Source of the DNA: Prorocentrum cordatum
Taxonomy: Eukaryota; Sar; Dinophyceae; Prorocentrales; Prorocentraceae
Assembly: GCA_963575745.1 (NCBI GenBank)
Contig: CAUYUJ010005592.1
Span: 300,293 to 364,292 of the forward strand
Length of the DNA stretch: 64,000 bases
Direction of reading: 5' to 3'
Shown: positions 10,221 through 20,261 of the stretch, one piece after another
Position numbering within the stretch: the stretch's first letter is position 1
Layout of the letters: every line of letters begins with the position of its first letter
Notes under the pieces: model-generated
The model's input: only the letters and a program-made list of their open reading frames with translations
Told to the model about the DNA's origin: nothing
Database searches by the model: none
Made by a program: the position numbers and the translations under genes

Positions 10221-11220
10221 GTGTCTCCTGTGCGCACAGAACCAACTACCGACGGTGTGCCGATACCCTCACAACCATTGTCTGCGGTTTCGGTCAATAC
10301 TACTACTCCTATCAAGGAGTCAGACACCGTCCGAGTCCCCGTCTTGCCTAAAATCACGCAGCTGCTTGAGTGGCAGCAAAAGGTACGGAAGAACTTTGGA
10401 GCCGCCTCAGGGCGACCTTCCAAAGCATATGCCTTCCTATGCGCGGCTGAACAGCCCGAGTGCACCTTCGAGGACTTACAAGACAAGGGGGACTTCGAGA
10501 GCATCGACTGCAAACTCGCTACTGCTCTCAGCGACATCTTATCCTCAGACTTGCGCTACCAAATCAGGCTCATCGAAACCAGAGAGCACAAAGCAGGACG
10601 CATGCTCAAAGGACGCCAGATCTACTTGCACATCCTACAGTCCCACAAAGTGACAGAGGTTGATGACCTGCACGACTTCGAGCGCCTCAAAGAACTGAGG
10701 ATGAGAGATGAGGATTTGCAACGTCTCATTACCGACTTCGACGCTTTACTATTGGAGCGCCGAGAAGCACCCGACCCAAAGATCTTGGAATCTCTGTTTC
10801 GCACACAGATTCGCAGACATGCCTGGATGACACAAGATATGTACGCATACCAGCGCATGAAGATCAGCGGCCCGAATCGTACCTATGTTTGGCTCCGACA
10901 GCGCGTCCTGGACGTACTGGGGCTTAAACGACTGGAGAAGAATCAAAATATGTTACGGTACGAACACGAGACTCGTTCTCAAGTGCATGTATGCGCCGCC
11001 TGGAAGAAAGGTACCTGTCGCAATGGTGAGCGATGCAAGGCTTTGCATACCTTCTCCAGGGATTGGAACAGCACCAGATCTTCCAGAGCATCGACCGTTG
11101 GTGGCAACTCCCGCTGCAGCGTTTCAGCCCATGTGAATCCCAAGAAGCCAGCATCGAAGCCATTTTGCTCCGAGTTCGCCGAGCGCAACACATGCACCAG
11201 AGGCGATAAGTGCAACTTCC
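10221..11220 (+). CDS. Gag capsid-like region with CCCH zinc fingers
   Basis: Frame 3 from about 10200. The first ~250 residues are mixed helical (LPKITQLLEWQQKVRKNFG, LYLHILQ-type, FDALLLERREAPDPKILESL), a layout like copia Gag of the UBN2 type (inference). Residues about 258-276 form a C-x7-C-x5-C-x3-H finger (CAAWKKGTCRNGERC then KALH). A second starts at residue 316: CSEFAERNTCTRGDKC; its His is gained only by shifting frame at about 11220. Copia Gags normally carry a CCHC knuckle; CCCH fingers are RNA-binding modules of host mRNA-processing proteins. Frame 3 itself runs to 11444, but the later part is a shadow of the SR tail. Confidence 0.7.
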
Positions 11221-11706
11221 CACGCATGGCGCAGCGCAAAGACTTCGCACAGAACAAGCGCACCAAGGGCGAACAAATGCAAATACTCTCACCTGGCACC
11301 TGGTGCGAGGACACCAGAGCGAAGCCCGAGTCGCCCACGAACCTCCAGTCAGGAAAGTCGCGGCCGACCACCGCCCCGCGGATCGGGGAGCCAACGCTCT
11401 CCACGACGCGGGGGGTTCCGCTACGCAAAAGACTCGCACCATAGACGTGAAAAAAGACGCCAATACGACCGATCTCGATCATCCTCCAGGAGGTCTCCAG
11501 ACTCTCGCAGCCAGTCCAGAAGCCGCTACGACAGATCTTCGCGATCTTCCTCTCGAGGACGAGACAGCCGTGGCGGAGGACGTGGCCGCCCACGTGGCCG
11601 CGATAGATCATACGGTAGTGACAGAGGACGTGGCCGACGTTCCACGAGCCGCGATTCGTCCCGTGGTTCCCCTCAGTTCAGGGCACGCTCTCCTGCCAAC
11701 TATTGA
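11221..11706 (+). CDS. Gag C-terminal SR/RGG-like tail
   Basis: After a one-base shift back to the frame of the Gag N-terminus, the sequence completes finger 2 (CNFPH), shows CKYSH, and then becomes very rich in Arg, Ser and Gly: SPRRGG, YDRSRSSSRRSPDSRSQSRS, GRDSRGGGRGRPRGRDRS, RRSTSRDSSRGS. It ends at TGA 11704, yet RSRRSDRRYV follows in frame and runs straight into the protease/integrase frame. This composition matches RS and RGG domains of splicing factors; binding of RNA or SR-protein kinases is inference. The other frames here are open too but are compositional shadows. Confidence 0.65.
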   Translation, partial: HAWRSAKTSHRTSAPRANKCKYSHLAPGARTPERSPSRPRTSSQESRGRPPPRGSGSQRSPRRGGFRYAKDSHHRREKRRQYDRSRSSSRRSPDSRSQSRSRYDRSSRSSSRGRDSRGGGRGRPRGRDRSYGSDRGRGRRSTSRDSSRGSPQFRARSPANY

Positions 11707-11754
11707 CGTTCTCGCCGCTCCGACCGCAGGTACGTCATACGTGACAAGACTCTC

Positions 11755-14139
11755 ATGGCCACCAATAAGGCCACTACAGCATCTACCAAACCATGGTGGC
11801 AACAGAGTGCAGACGCCCTACGTCGTTGTCAACGGGAGGCACAGTTATGGCACAACGATCTACATGACTACCGACACAACAAGGGGTCGGTGGTCACACC
11901 AACTGCGATTCCAGATTCCGACGACTCTGCCATAAAGTCCTCAGAGACACACCAGACGATGACAACGACTTCACAGGTCGACCCTCCACGCTCGACCGCT
12001 GCGTTGACACGCTCCTGGGTTCTCGACAGTGGATCTGCGCACCATATTCAGGATAGAAACGAGCTGGCGCAGACCGAATCGGATCGCATATCTATTCGCG
12101 AGGAGCATATTCTGGAAACTGCCAACGGCGATCGTACTGTCAACGAGCACTACGACATACGGCTACCTGAGGTGGGCTTGCAGAGTTCAGCCCTCGCCTT
12201 GCCATATTGCCCATCATTACTATCAGTTGGACAATTGATTGAAGTTGATGGCTTTCGGCAGCTTTGGGATCCAAAGCTGGGCAACTTGCTTCAGGATCCG
12301 GGGGGGCAATGGTATAATATTCCAGCCAGCAACAGAGTTCCAGAATTACGACTCGACGACTTGGTGACGATACCAGCACCACGACTGTGCATTTCGTCAG
12401 CACCCAGACGTCGTCAGCGCAAGCGTTCATCCGCCCGCTGCAACGACATATGCTGGTGTTGCAAAACTACAGAGCAGTCACCACCTACAGATGAGCTGCG
12501 GCCCCACATAGGGACCTGCCCCAAGAGACCACGTGTCGGCGAGGGAGGAGGGGCACGGACCGCCACGGTCGAAGAACCTCCCGACACAAATAATGCCGAG
12601 TCCAACGTGGACACACCTACCGACTCGCTTACGTCTCAGATGCAGCGTTCTCTTGCCGCATGCGGGGGGCTTGCAGATACAGCTCAAGCAGATACCGACA
12701 TCACGTCGACCTCCTCCGAGGATCTGCCGCTGGAGACGCTCATCACAGTGCACCATGATAGTGGTCGTGTTATTCCAAACAGACAGAAGAAACCGATCGA
12801 CCCTATGCACTACATGACCCACAGTCCGAAACACCCAGACTGTGAGATTTGTTCTCGCACGATGGCGCAGAACGCTCCGTGCCGACGACAGCGCAAACCA
12901 CATCCACCGGCAGACCCCACCGACGAGGACACAGCCTACGAGGCCTTTGTCCCGAAGAATTTCGGGGGTGCTCTAACTGCCGACCATATCGTTTTGGCCC
13001 AAGACGACGCCGCCGACAAGCACGGCGACAAGTATGCACTTGTCGTCCTGGACAGATGCACCGGCATCTCCATGGCATACCCAGCATTACATAAAGACGC
13101 AGCTACTACAAAGGCATCTTTCCAGCAGTTCGTCGCCGCGTACGATGAGGTGATGCGCGTGTGCACAGGCAATTCTGGAGAACTTCAGAAGGCGCGCCGC
13201 CAACTGGGATGGAGACATGACGCTAGTACTCCTCATCGTCCACAAACGAATGGATTGATCGAGCGCGTTGTCAAGATCGTCATGCTCGGTGCGAGAGCTG
13301 TGTTGCACATGTCTGGTCCGGGACACGAATGGTGGAAAGAGGCTATGCAAGCCTTTTGCTGTGGACATCATTTTGCGCATCCATCCACGGGCGTCGCTGC
13401 CCTCAGCGAGGGACATGCCGACAAGACAGCTCACGAGATACGTTTTGGCGAAAGTTTTCCCGGGCACTGCATTCCCTTCGGTGCTCGGATCTTGTGGAAA
13501 TGCCTCAACCCCGAGATCAATAACGAGACTGCAAAGTTCAAAGAGAATGCTCGGGAGGGGTTATTCATGGGTTACCATTTACACTCCGGTGGACGATGGT
13601 CTGGTGATTATTTCGTCTTGGACACGGCTACGTGCGCCAATAACCCAGACGGTGACCTGTGTCACGTACACAGAGTCAAAGATATCTTTATCCCCGACGG
13701 CAAGTTCACCTACCCAGCGAAAGAAGGTACCCTGCGACATCACAACCCTGAGGCACACGACGAGGTCAAGGCATCTACTTCTCCTCCCTTGGGCGACAAA
13801 CCTATGCCCAACCCTCCACTTGCCTACCCTAAAGAGTGGGGTGATCCGTCTATGATGACGATGGACGACAACATCGTTGATACCCACCCATCGGCCTCTG
13901 AGGTTGCTGCACCGGCACCGGAGCCCGACTACTGGGAACAGCGTGGATATTGCGTCATCAGACACGTACGTACCCAACGCAGAGAATTGTTCATGCCAAC
14001 CGACGACGTTATGAACATACCTGTACCTGTTGATCAGCTCGACGTGACACGAGACTTCGGACGACCTCTACATTCGACGGAGAAAATGTCTTTCGCGATG
14101 TTTGGGATGGTGTTAGCGCCGCCGACCACCGGGAATTGA
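11755..14139 (+). CDS. copia Pol: protease and integrase
   Basis: 794 codons in the frame of the SR tail. Protease: WVLDSGSAHHI, active-site Asp at residue 91, the copia-type D-S/T-G context. Integrase zinc site: THSPKHPDCEIC with Cys at about 363 and 366. Catalytic core: first Asp at 410 (TADHIVLAQDD), and final Glu at about 503 in PQTNGLIERVV. The second Asp position reads TGNSGEL (Gly 472) where copia integrases have D-N; so the DDE triad is broken in this copy. GYHLHSGGRWSGDYFVLD near 605-625 matches the copia post-core segment. Ends TGA 14137, where coding leaves this frame. Confidence 0.9.
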   Translation: MATNKATTASTKPWWQQSADALRRCQREAQLWHNDLHDYRHNKGSVVTPTAIPDSDDSAIKSSETHQTMTTTSQVDPPRSTAALTRSWVLDSGSAHHIQDRNELAQTESDRISIREEHILETANGDRTVNEHYDIRLPEVGLQSSALALPYCPSLLSVGQLIEVDGFRQLWDPKLGNLLQDPGGQWYNIPASNRVPELRLDDLVTIPAPRLCISSAPRRRQRKRSSARCNDICWCCKTTEQSPPTDELRPHIGTCPKRPRVGEGGGARTATVEEPPDTNNAESNVDTPTDSLTSQMQRSLAACGGLADTAQADTDITSTSSEDLPLETLITVHHDSGRVIPNRQKKPIDPMHYMTHSPKHPDCEICSRTMAQNAPCRRQRKPHPPADPTDEDTAYEAFVPKNFGGALTADHIVLAQDDAADKHGDKYALVVLDRCTGISMAYPALHKDAATTKASFQQFVAAYDEVMRVCTGNSGELQKARRQLGWRHDASTPHRPQTNGLIERVVKIVMLGARAVLHMSGPGHEWWKEAMQAFCCGHHFAHPSTGVAALSEGHADKTAHEIRFGESFPGHCIPFGARILWKCLNPEINNETAKFKENAREGLFMGYHLHSGGRWSGDYFVLDTATCANNPDGDLCHVHRVKDIFIPDGKFTYPAKEGTLRHHNPEAHDEVKASTSPPLGDKPMPNPPLAYPKEWGDPSMMTMDDNIVDTHPSASEVAAPAPEPDYWEQRGYCVIRHVRTQRRELFMPTDDVMNIPVPVDQLDVTRDFGRPLHSTEKMSFAMFGMVLAPPTTGN

Positions 14140-14905
14140 GCGAGCCTTGGACCGGCCTGGTTCGATTCTATGAGCCCCCTAAAATGTTGCCAGACGGCAA
14201 AATGGTGGTCCGCGGCCGCGAGACACGCGTACAGACCACTACGCGTCCAGACCACATTCTTCCCGAGCGTTGGAAGACCTTATCTCGTGGACAGCAAAAG
14301 AATGAGATCGAATGCGCCGAAAATATCAAACAAGCTCGTGATATTCGTGACCGAGCTGCGCTTCGAGTGTGGACCCGACAGGACAAACAAGCTAAACATT
14401 CCGTACCACTACAGCTGGCGGACCCACATGGAATACCGTGGAACGACGGATTACGCACGATACCGACAGCGGCGCTGTCATCCGTGACGAGGACGTCAAG
14501 GGCGTGACCAACAAAGAAATTTTGTATGCCAAACTACCCGGTGGACCACGTGACATTTCTACAGTACTATGCTACCGCCAACCCTCACCACAGCCTGCTG
14601 GAGCCGCACGTGCTCTGGTACTTGTCGACAGTGATGGGAACGACTTCGGGGCCGCGAATCCGCTCACACGCAAGTTCACCCCGTCGGTAGCAGTGCCCAC
14701 TATGCCACGTGAGCCGACATACACACCGGCACACAGAGACAAGATTCCTGATTCACCGTGGGCACGCCCAGCCCTTGTTACCAGAAATTTGAGTAAGAAA
14801 GTTGCCGCAGAACCACGCGCACAGGAGGCTCTACGAAAAGAATACGAGCGACTTGAGAAGAAGCAAACGTGGATGTTGGAGACTGTTGCAGAAAAAACTT
14901 ATTGA
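14136..14905 (+). CDS. Pol linker between integrase and RT (frameshifted)
   Basis: Two consecutive frames look coding. Frame 3, about 14140-14480, contains RFYEPPKMLPDGKMVVRGRE and ERWKTLSRGQQKNEIECAE. Frame 2, about 14480-14895, contains GGPRDISTVLCYRQPSPQPA and ends KEYERLEKKQTWMLE, the usual start of the copia RT domain (conserved W in K-x-x-x-W). At least two indels are needed to join integrase, linker and RT. Linkers of this type are poorly conserved. Confidence 0.6.
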
Positions 14906-15686
14906 ATCACAAGCGATTCGTACTGGGACGAAAGTTCACTTCTTCAATATCTTGGAGCTATCCTCCGTCAAACATGATGAACTCCCTCTTGATCTACGTA
15001 AGTTCAAGGGCCGAGTGGTGGTTCAGGGCAATGCCGGCAAAGATGAAACCGGATTGGCCGCCATATTCGCCGACGCCGCATCCAGCGCGTCGCATATCGA
15101 GGCTTCCAAACATTGTGATGCTACCGCATTATTGCCACAATATGCGGGCGAACAAAGCGATGCACCTGGAGCATACACGCAGGCATTGCTATACGGAGAC
15201 GGACGAATCGACCCAGTCGATACTTGGATTACCATGCCCAAGTGGCGCCAACCTGCATCTGGGTCTAAATGCAAGAATCCCGTGTGCCGATTACGATTGG
15301 CACTATACGGACATCCTCTCGCAGGTGTCTTTTGGGAACGAAAGTGCCGCACATGCTTGGAAAGTGTTGGATTTGAACTTATTCCAGGCTGGGGGTGCGT
15401 GTGGAGACACAACAAACTGGGATTGATACTTTCAGTATATGTGGACGACTTCAAATTCGCAGGTCCAGCCATCAATCTACAAGCCGGCTGGGATTATAAT
15501 CGCAAAAGTGGCATTGATTAGGTTCCGCCTATTCCATACTCTCAATACCTTGGTTGTGGACAATAGGCATACGACGTACCACAGAACATCTTTTACAAAA
15601 GAATGTCTACCATTCGACCTATGTTGCCTGCACACAGTGATACATAATACCATACAGCCAAACAAGTTCGTGGAACACGACATGAC
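14880..15686 (+). CDS. copia reverse transcriptase domain
   Basis: Frame 3 from about 14895. RVT_2-like landmarks: ELPLDLRKFKGRVVVQGN (the copia K-A/G-R-L-V segment), GKDETGLAAIFADAASS, CRLRLALYGHPLAGVFWE (matching the L-Y-G-L-x-Q-S region) and the catalytic YVDDF at 15438-15452. The frame meets TAG 15519, TAG 15564 and TAA 15645, but coding continues between them (PPIPYSQYLGCGQ, AYDVPQNIFYKRMSTIRPML), including the YLGC motif near the end of copia RT. Synthesises element cDNA in the particle. This copy is interrupted. Confidence 0.88.
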
Positions 15687-17150
15687 ATGCTTGGTTTTAC
15701 TGATCAGTGTATTGAGCGGTACCTGGAATGCGCTTCCAAGCGTTTCCAAGGGGCAGGGTCACGTCGTAAACGGCCCGACTCACCGAGAGTTTCGCGATCC
15801 AAATCGCCTAGCTCCTCCGGGTCGGTCGCGAGAGCCACTAGCGTGCTCAATGCGCGGCCGCGATCATCCAGCCCAGCTAGATCGGTCGACAAACTTTCCA
15901 CTGCGACAGAATCAACGACAGTCATATACGATGACCTACCCGACGCCGAGACTCCTGGCATCGAGGACACCTCCTTTACCGAGTCCGACTACTCCGGCGA
16001 GGGTATCGTCGGCCAGGACGCGGCGAGTGTATTGATGACGATTCTCTACCTGGCACGCTGCTGTCGTTTCGATCTTTTACATCCAGTATGTATGCTAGCC
16101 AGAGAGATTACCAAATGGAATACCGCGTGTGATAAATGTCTACATCGGCTGATATGCTACATCAAAACGACGCGTATCCATTGTTTACATGGATGGATAG
16201 GCGATTCCTCAGACAAGCTATCCATCATGCTCTTCACTGACGCCTCGTTCGCCGATTGCATTACCTCCTCCAAGTCCACTACCGGCGTCTTCGCCGCGCT
16301 TGTTGGACCCAACGCGTTCTTCCCGGTCAATGCCGTGTGCAAGAAACAAACGGTCGTATCGCACTCATCCACAGAGTCCGAGATCGTTGCTCTTGACTCA
16401 GCACTACGACTGGAAGGGCTACCACTACTCTCATTCTGGGAGGCCGTGGTGGAGGTTGCCAACACCTGCAAAGAGAAGAATACTTGCCTGGGCTGCCTGG
16501 GAAGCGCCGCCACGGCGATATGTCCGACGGTGGCCGCCAAAAAGAAGAGGCGCAAGCCATCGCCTCGCAAGGCACCCCCCGCGCGGGGATCTTCTCCTAG
16601 CCGTAGGCAGCTACCGCTGAAGACGGAGCCACCTACGCCTCCAAAGAGGCGCACGATATCCCATGAGGGTACCGTGTTACACGTGGATCCAGAGCCTGCT
16701 CAGGAGAGCAGCTCTCCCAAAGTACATCTCATCGTCCTCGAGGACAACCAGGCCGTGATCAAGATTGTCCAAAAGGGACGTGCACAAACACTTCGTCATC
16801 TTCACCGTACTCTTCGTATAAACTTGGATTGGACATGCGAGACATGCCAACTCGAACATATTGAGCTCAAGTATGTAGGTACAAAAGAGCAGATTGCAGA
16901 CATGATGACTAAACATTTTGAGCCAAAGAAAGCAGACCTCTGGAGGGATCTATTGGAGCACTCACTCATCTTTCCTGTTACCCCGTTACAGTGCGCTCCA
17001 AAGAACCCATGGAGACCACTACGAGGGCCTCGGAGGCCCGATGGTTTACCTCATGTTGCAGAACCTCCAAAACTGGATGGATGTCCGGAAGTATGCAACA
17101 TATTACTTACAGAGAGAGAAAAATGGGGCGAGGTAGGATCAGAGTGCTGA
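15687..17150 (+). CDS. copia RNase H domain with a disordered insertion
   Basis: Same frame as RT. Conserved blocks: YLARCCRFDLLHPVCML, LFTDASFADCITSSKSTTG (catalytic Asp at residue 185), VVSHSSTESEIVALDSALR (Glu 230), LIVLEDNQAVIKI (Asp 353) and LKYVGTKEQIADMMTKHF. In copia RNase H the Glu and the third Asp are usually some 50-65 residues apart; here 123, because of a Lys/Arg/Pro-rich insert (KKKRRKPSPRKAPPARGS) at about 16485-16715. The N-terminal ~140 residues are Ser/Arg/Asp-rich linker. Ends TGA 17148. Confidence 0.9.
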   Translation: MLGFTDQCIERYLECASKRFQGAGSRRKRPDSPRVSRSKSPSSSGSVARATSVLNARPRSSSPARSVDKLSTATESTTVIYDDLPDAETPGIEDTSFTESDYSGEGIVGQDAASVLMTILYLARCCRFDLLHPVCMLAREITKWNTACDKCLHRLICYIKTTRIHCLHGWIGDSSDKLSIMLFTDASFADCITSSKSTTGVFAALVGPNAFFPVNAVCKKQTVVSHSSTESEIVALDSALRLEGLPLLSFWEAVVEVANTCKEKNTCLGCLGSAATAICPTVAAKKKRRKPSPRKAPPARGSSPSRRQLPLKTEPPTPPKRRTISHEGTVLHVDPEPAQESSSPKVHLIVLEDNQAVIKIVQKGRAQTLRHLHRTLRINLDWTCETCQLEHIELKYVGTKEQIADMMTKHFEPKKADLWRDLLEHSLIFPVTPLQCAPKNPWRPLRGPRRPDGLPHVAEPPKLDGCPEVCNILLTEREKWGEVGSEC

Positions 17151-17450
17151 ATGGCGTGTGTTGGACAAGCCAATCGCGAGGGCATGTGTGCATGCATGTA
17201 CCATATCGGTGTCCCTGCTGCAGCTGCCGATTTGCGCGCACCTCGATCGAGGGCACGTTCACCGCACGGTAGACAACCCCGCCATCCTCCCTCACCACCG
17301 CATGATACAGAGAGGTCTAGGACACTTATTGTACGTTCGTGCCGCAGTTGTTTTACCATTCGAGCGACAAAGCTTACCAGCATCCTACTCGCTGTGTGCG
17401 AGACGCAATCAATTGAGATCGGTTCTCATCCCGATCCCCCCATCCCCGAG
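17151..17450 (+). other. junction between pol and the downstream coding region
   Basis: The pol frame is open through here after the TGA, with an ATG immediately at 17151, but the residues (Arg/Pro/Ser/His-rich) look less coding than what follows ATG 17451. It may be an intergenic stretch or spliced sequence; no clear signal separates these. Confidence 0.4.
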
Positions 17451-18389
17451 ATGGATCAGGCACCGCCGCTCTACCTCGACGGCTGGGCCATCGCCTACGA
17501 CGCCGACTACGACCCGAACGCCAAGGACGACGACCGCGTGGGCTTCACGTACCACGCCCAAACTGGCCGCCCTCGCGATCCCGAGGATGGCTTTGCCTAC
17601 GTACATCATCAGCGCGTTGATCGTAGTGCAGAGTATGATCTACGTGCACCCGACGAACCCACTATTGTCGAAGTTACCCGTTCCGCGTCCGCCGACGTGA
17701 CGAGTTGGATCGGCAAAGTTGATGGAGGAGTCGGCGGCAACGCCAACTACGAGTACAGTACGACCACGGCGACGCCATGGATGTCACTCATGAGAGCCAT
17801 GTGCATGATCTCCAGCCTCTTCACACGCAATTCTTCTGTACAAGAAAACGTTTGTGGCTTACGTGATCACTTGCATGCTGTGATTCCAAACTCACACCGC
17901 AAGTGCCCTCCAATGGAGCTCACGACGGTAGTATTAAAGGCAGATTGGATGGTGCTACACAACGATTGGTCAAAAGTTGGCAGTGCATTTCTTGGGCAAT
18001 ACGCCGAGGACAGCGTTCAGGACACAAACTACTTCTACAAAGATGGGCTTTGTGCGCCTCACGATGTATACAGTAATGGGTTGACAAGTCCCAGCTACGC
18101 TCCTAAACTTGATCGCGCTAGTATCAAACTACCCGTACGTCCACCTGGCATGGCCAGGGCATCAGATACTGCGGGACACCTCGGCCACGTTGTCGAGGAT
18201 AACCGTGTCACCGAAGTGAGGGCGTTCTCCGATCTCACCCAGACAGGCAAATTCCGCCGCAAGCTCAGTACGTGGTTGACTGCGCGCGGGGGATTTGGAG
18301 GCATCGGATCAAGCCCCAAGACGGTGGCAACACCATCCGATCACCCAGGCGGCTGGAAAATCCTCCCAGAGTACGACGACAATCATTGA
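17451..18389 (+). CDS. downstream accessory ORF, segment 1
   Basis: ATG 17451 (MDQAPPLYLDGWAIAYDADY) opens a well-behaved frame to TGA 18387; the same frame resumes directly after it (QPYEEGSVLPSETPTKEDPG). Contains LRDHLHAVIPNSHRKCPPME, ADWMVLHNDWSKVGSAFLGQ and a Gly/Arg-rich end. No family recognised. Orientation, composition and position inside the LTR pair tie it to the element. I start at 17451 because composition changes there, not at the upstream in-frame ATG 17151. Confidence 0.6.
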   Translation: MDQAPPLYLDGWAIAYDADYDPNAKDDDRVGFTYHAQTGRPRDPEDGFAYVHHQRVDRSAEYDLRAPDEPTIVEVTRSASADVTSWIGKVDGGVGGNANYEYSTTTATPWMSLMRAMCMISSLFTRNSSVQENVCGLRDHLHAVIPNSHRKCPPMELTTVVLKADWMVLHNDWSKVGSAFLGQYAEDSVQDTNYFYKDGLCAPHDVYSNGLTSPSYAPKLDRASIKLPVRPPGMARASDTAGHLGHVVEDNRVTEVRAFSDLTQTGKFRRKLSTWLTARGGFGGIGSSPKTVATPSDHPGGWKILPEYDDNH

Positions 18390-18410
18390 CAACCATACGA
18401 GGAGGGCTCT

Positions 18411-20206
18411 GTGCTGCCCAGCGAAACGCCTACCAAGGAGGACCCTGGTCTTACTCCTGGTACTGCTGTTGATCCGCTAGAGCTTGCACAAGCAAAATAC
18501 AGCGCGTTGTGTGGTGGTCGATTGGTTTCTACCCTTCTCTCAGACAGCGGGTGGCATTCACTCATGCAGGAGGACCTGGGACTTCTTCTACATCATGCAT
18601 TTGGCCCGTCAGGGCACGCATACAAATGGGCAAATCTGTGCACGGACTCAACATGGATCATGCACCCCAAGAAGGGATCCAAGACCGCCAAGCACAAAAG
18701 TATCCCAGCCACAGCATCGACCAGTTCAACAGCCCACAAAAGCGAGACGCTCTTGCTAAAGCATCAAACGTTGGTCTCGTACCTTTATTCATGCCGTGCC
18801 TCAATCGTGCAGAATGCATCGGTGGCGCCAACCTCGAGCACTTGTCGACCGTCATCCGCGACGACATTATGATGTGGGCATTCTTTTTTGGAAATGATAA
18901 AGAATGGTTCAGACAGAACGACGCGGCGATTGGCCAGGACTGCATTCTATTGCCAGAGGCTGGTGGCGACACCCGCTGTGCTATGGCACAGCTCCGTGAT
19001 CAGCGTGCGCAGACACAGGAGAACCGTATCACAGCTATCCTTGCAAACCAGTTCGAGTCTACACTCGAGCAGCGCAACATGATCCTCATGATCCGCAAGG
19101 CCAGGGGCTTGACGCTGATGAGCGACAATGCTTCTATCAAAGAGTGGCGTAGATTGAATAAGGTCATATGGGATTATTGGGCAAGTGTCTTCCCTGCACT
19201 TGTTAAACACAGACACTACTGCAGAGGCCTCAACGCCATGGTGGTCTGGAGTGCAAACGACATTGCATGTGCCAACCACGGTCAAACCATATTGGACACA
19301 CGTTGCCATGAAGATCGCGCTCATACTTCCGTGCGCGAGCTCATGAAGATGGAGTGCGAGGGTGGCGTCCCGACGCTTATGCCAGTACACGTACAAGTGG
19401 ATATATCGCGTTTTATTGACGTGATGCAGTATTTTCGTTGCCCCACGGTCATGGGGCCAGGCAAAGCGACACAATGGGGTGTACACCCGAACTTCGACTA
19501 CCACACGGGTGATCTGATCAAGACAATGTAATCGCGTGGCATTACAGTTCTTCCATCAGATCATTGGATAGATGCGGACGACAGGATTACGCCTCAGGCT
19601 TGGCATTCGACGCATAATAATCACAATCTGGCAATGTTTACGACTCAATTCTGTGACGCAGTATGCTATCGCAACTTCTGCGCATTGATACAGTGATTAA
19701 CATCTCAGCCTTATCCATTCAGACCTCTTATCCTGACTCCGGTCACGGACGCACGGGCCTACGCCCAGGCCAAAGAAATTATGGAGGCTCTTTAATTTCG
19801 AGAGAAGATACCCAATGAGTGGAAAAGAGATCTCAGCCTCACGACGCTGATGACTCAGACTGCTGGAGAAATGGCTCATTGTGCTTGGATGGCATCTTGT
19901 GCCAGCGGTACTTTGCCAAAATCAATGCCATTGGCAACGAGCGATCCATGCACCCCCATCCCTGTACTCGCAAAAGAGCCACCAGCACTTGATCCTCGCG
20001 ATCCTACCAAGGCTATTCCTGATAATGAGTCATTTGGCCATGCATACGACGAGTTGTTCAACTACCTTCTACTTCTGATACACGACTGCCCCGGGGAGTG
20101 GGCATATTGGGATTCACCTGAGAAGAGAGAGCTCTTTCGTCCCGAAATTGTGAAAGAAATTCAGGATGCACACGCTGTTACTTGGGTCGTGTACGAGCAG
20201 TATTGA
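18411..20206 (+). CDS. downstream accessory ORF, segment 2 (broken)
   Basis: Coding runs in frame 3 to about 18640 (LAQAKYSALCGGRLVSTLLS, WHSLMQEDLGLLLHHAFG), then in frame 2 to 20206. Frame 2 is interrupted by TAA 19529, a TGA near 19694 and a TAA near 19793, with clear coding either side (SDHWIDADDRITPQAWHS; YPFRPLILTPVTDARAYAQA; FREKIPNEWKRDLSLTTLM). Other landmarks: DDIMMWAFFFGNDKEWF, IKEWRRLNKVIWDYWASVFP, MQYFRCPTVMGPG. No domain recognised. Aromatic and charged residues are balanced as in a folded protein. Confidence 0.55.
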
Positions 20207-20261
20207 CTTGGACGGCGATGACGATTCGACCAAATCGCGCATCATCGCAGAGGGCAACTGA

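Noticed and set aside
11210-11935. 241-codon frame overlapping the Gag tail (Ala/Asp/Thr-rich)
   Set aside because: It is the out-of-frame shadow of the RS/RGG tail; the tail frame joins both Gag and Pol coherently.
17151-17450. ATG 17151, immediately after the pol stop, as the start of the accessory ORF
   Set aside because: The first 100 codons are Arg/Pro/His-rich and look non-coding; composition becomes protein-like only from ATG 17451.
9976-19795. Proof of a non-standard genetic code from stops in the copia element
   Set aside because: LTRs differ by about 6 percent, so dozens of neutral substitutions per kilobase-scale ORF are expected; nine mixed TGA/TAG/TAA stops plus a similar number of frameshifts are explained by decay.
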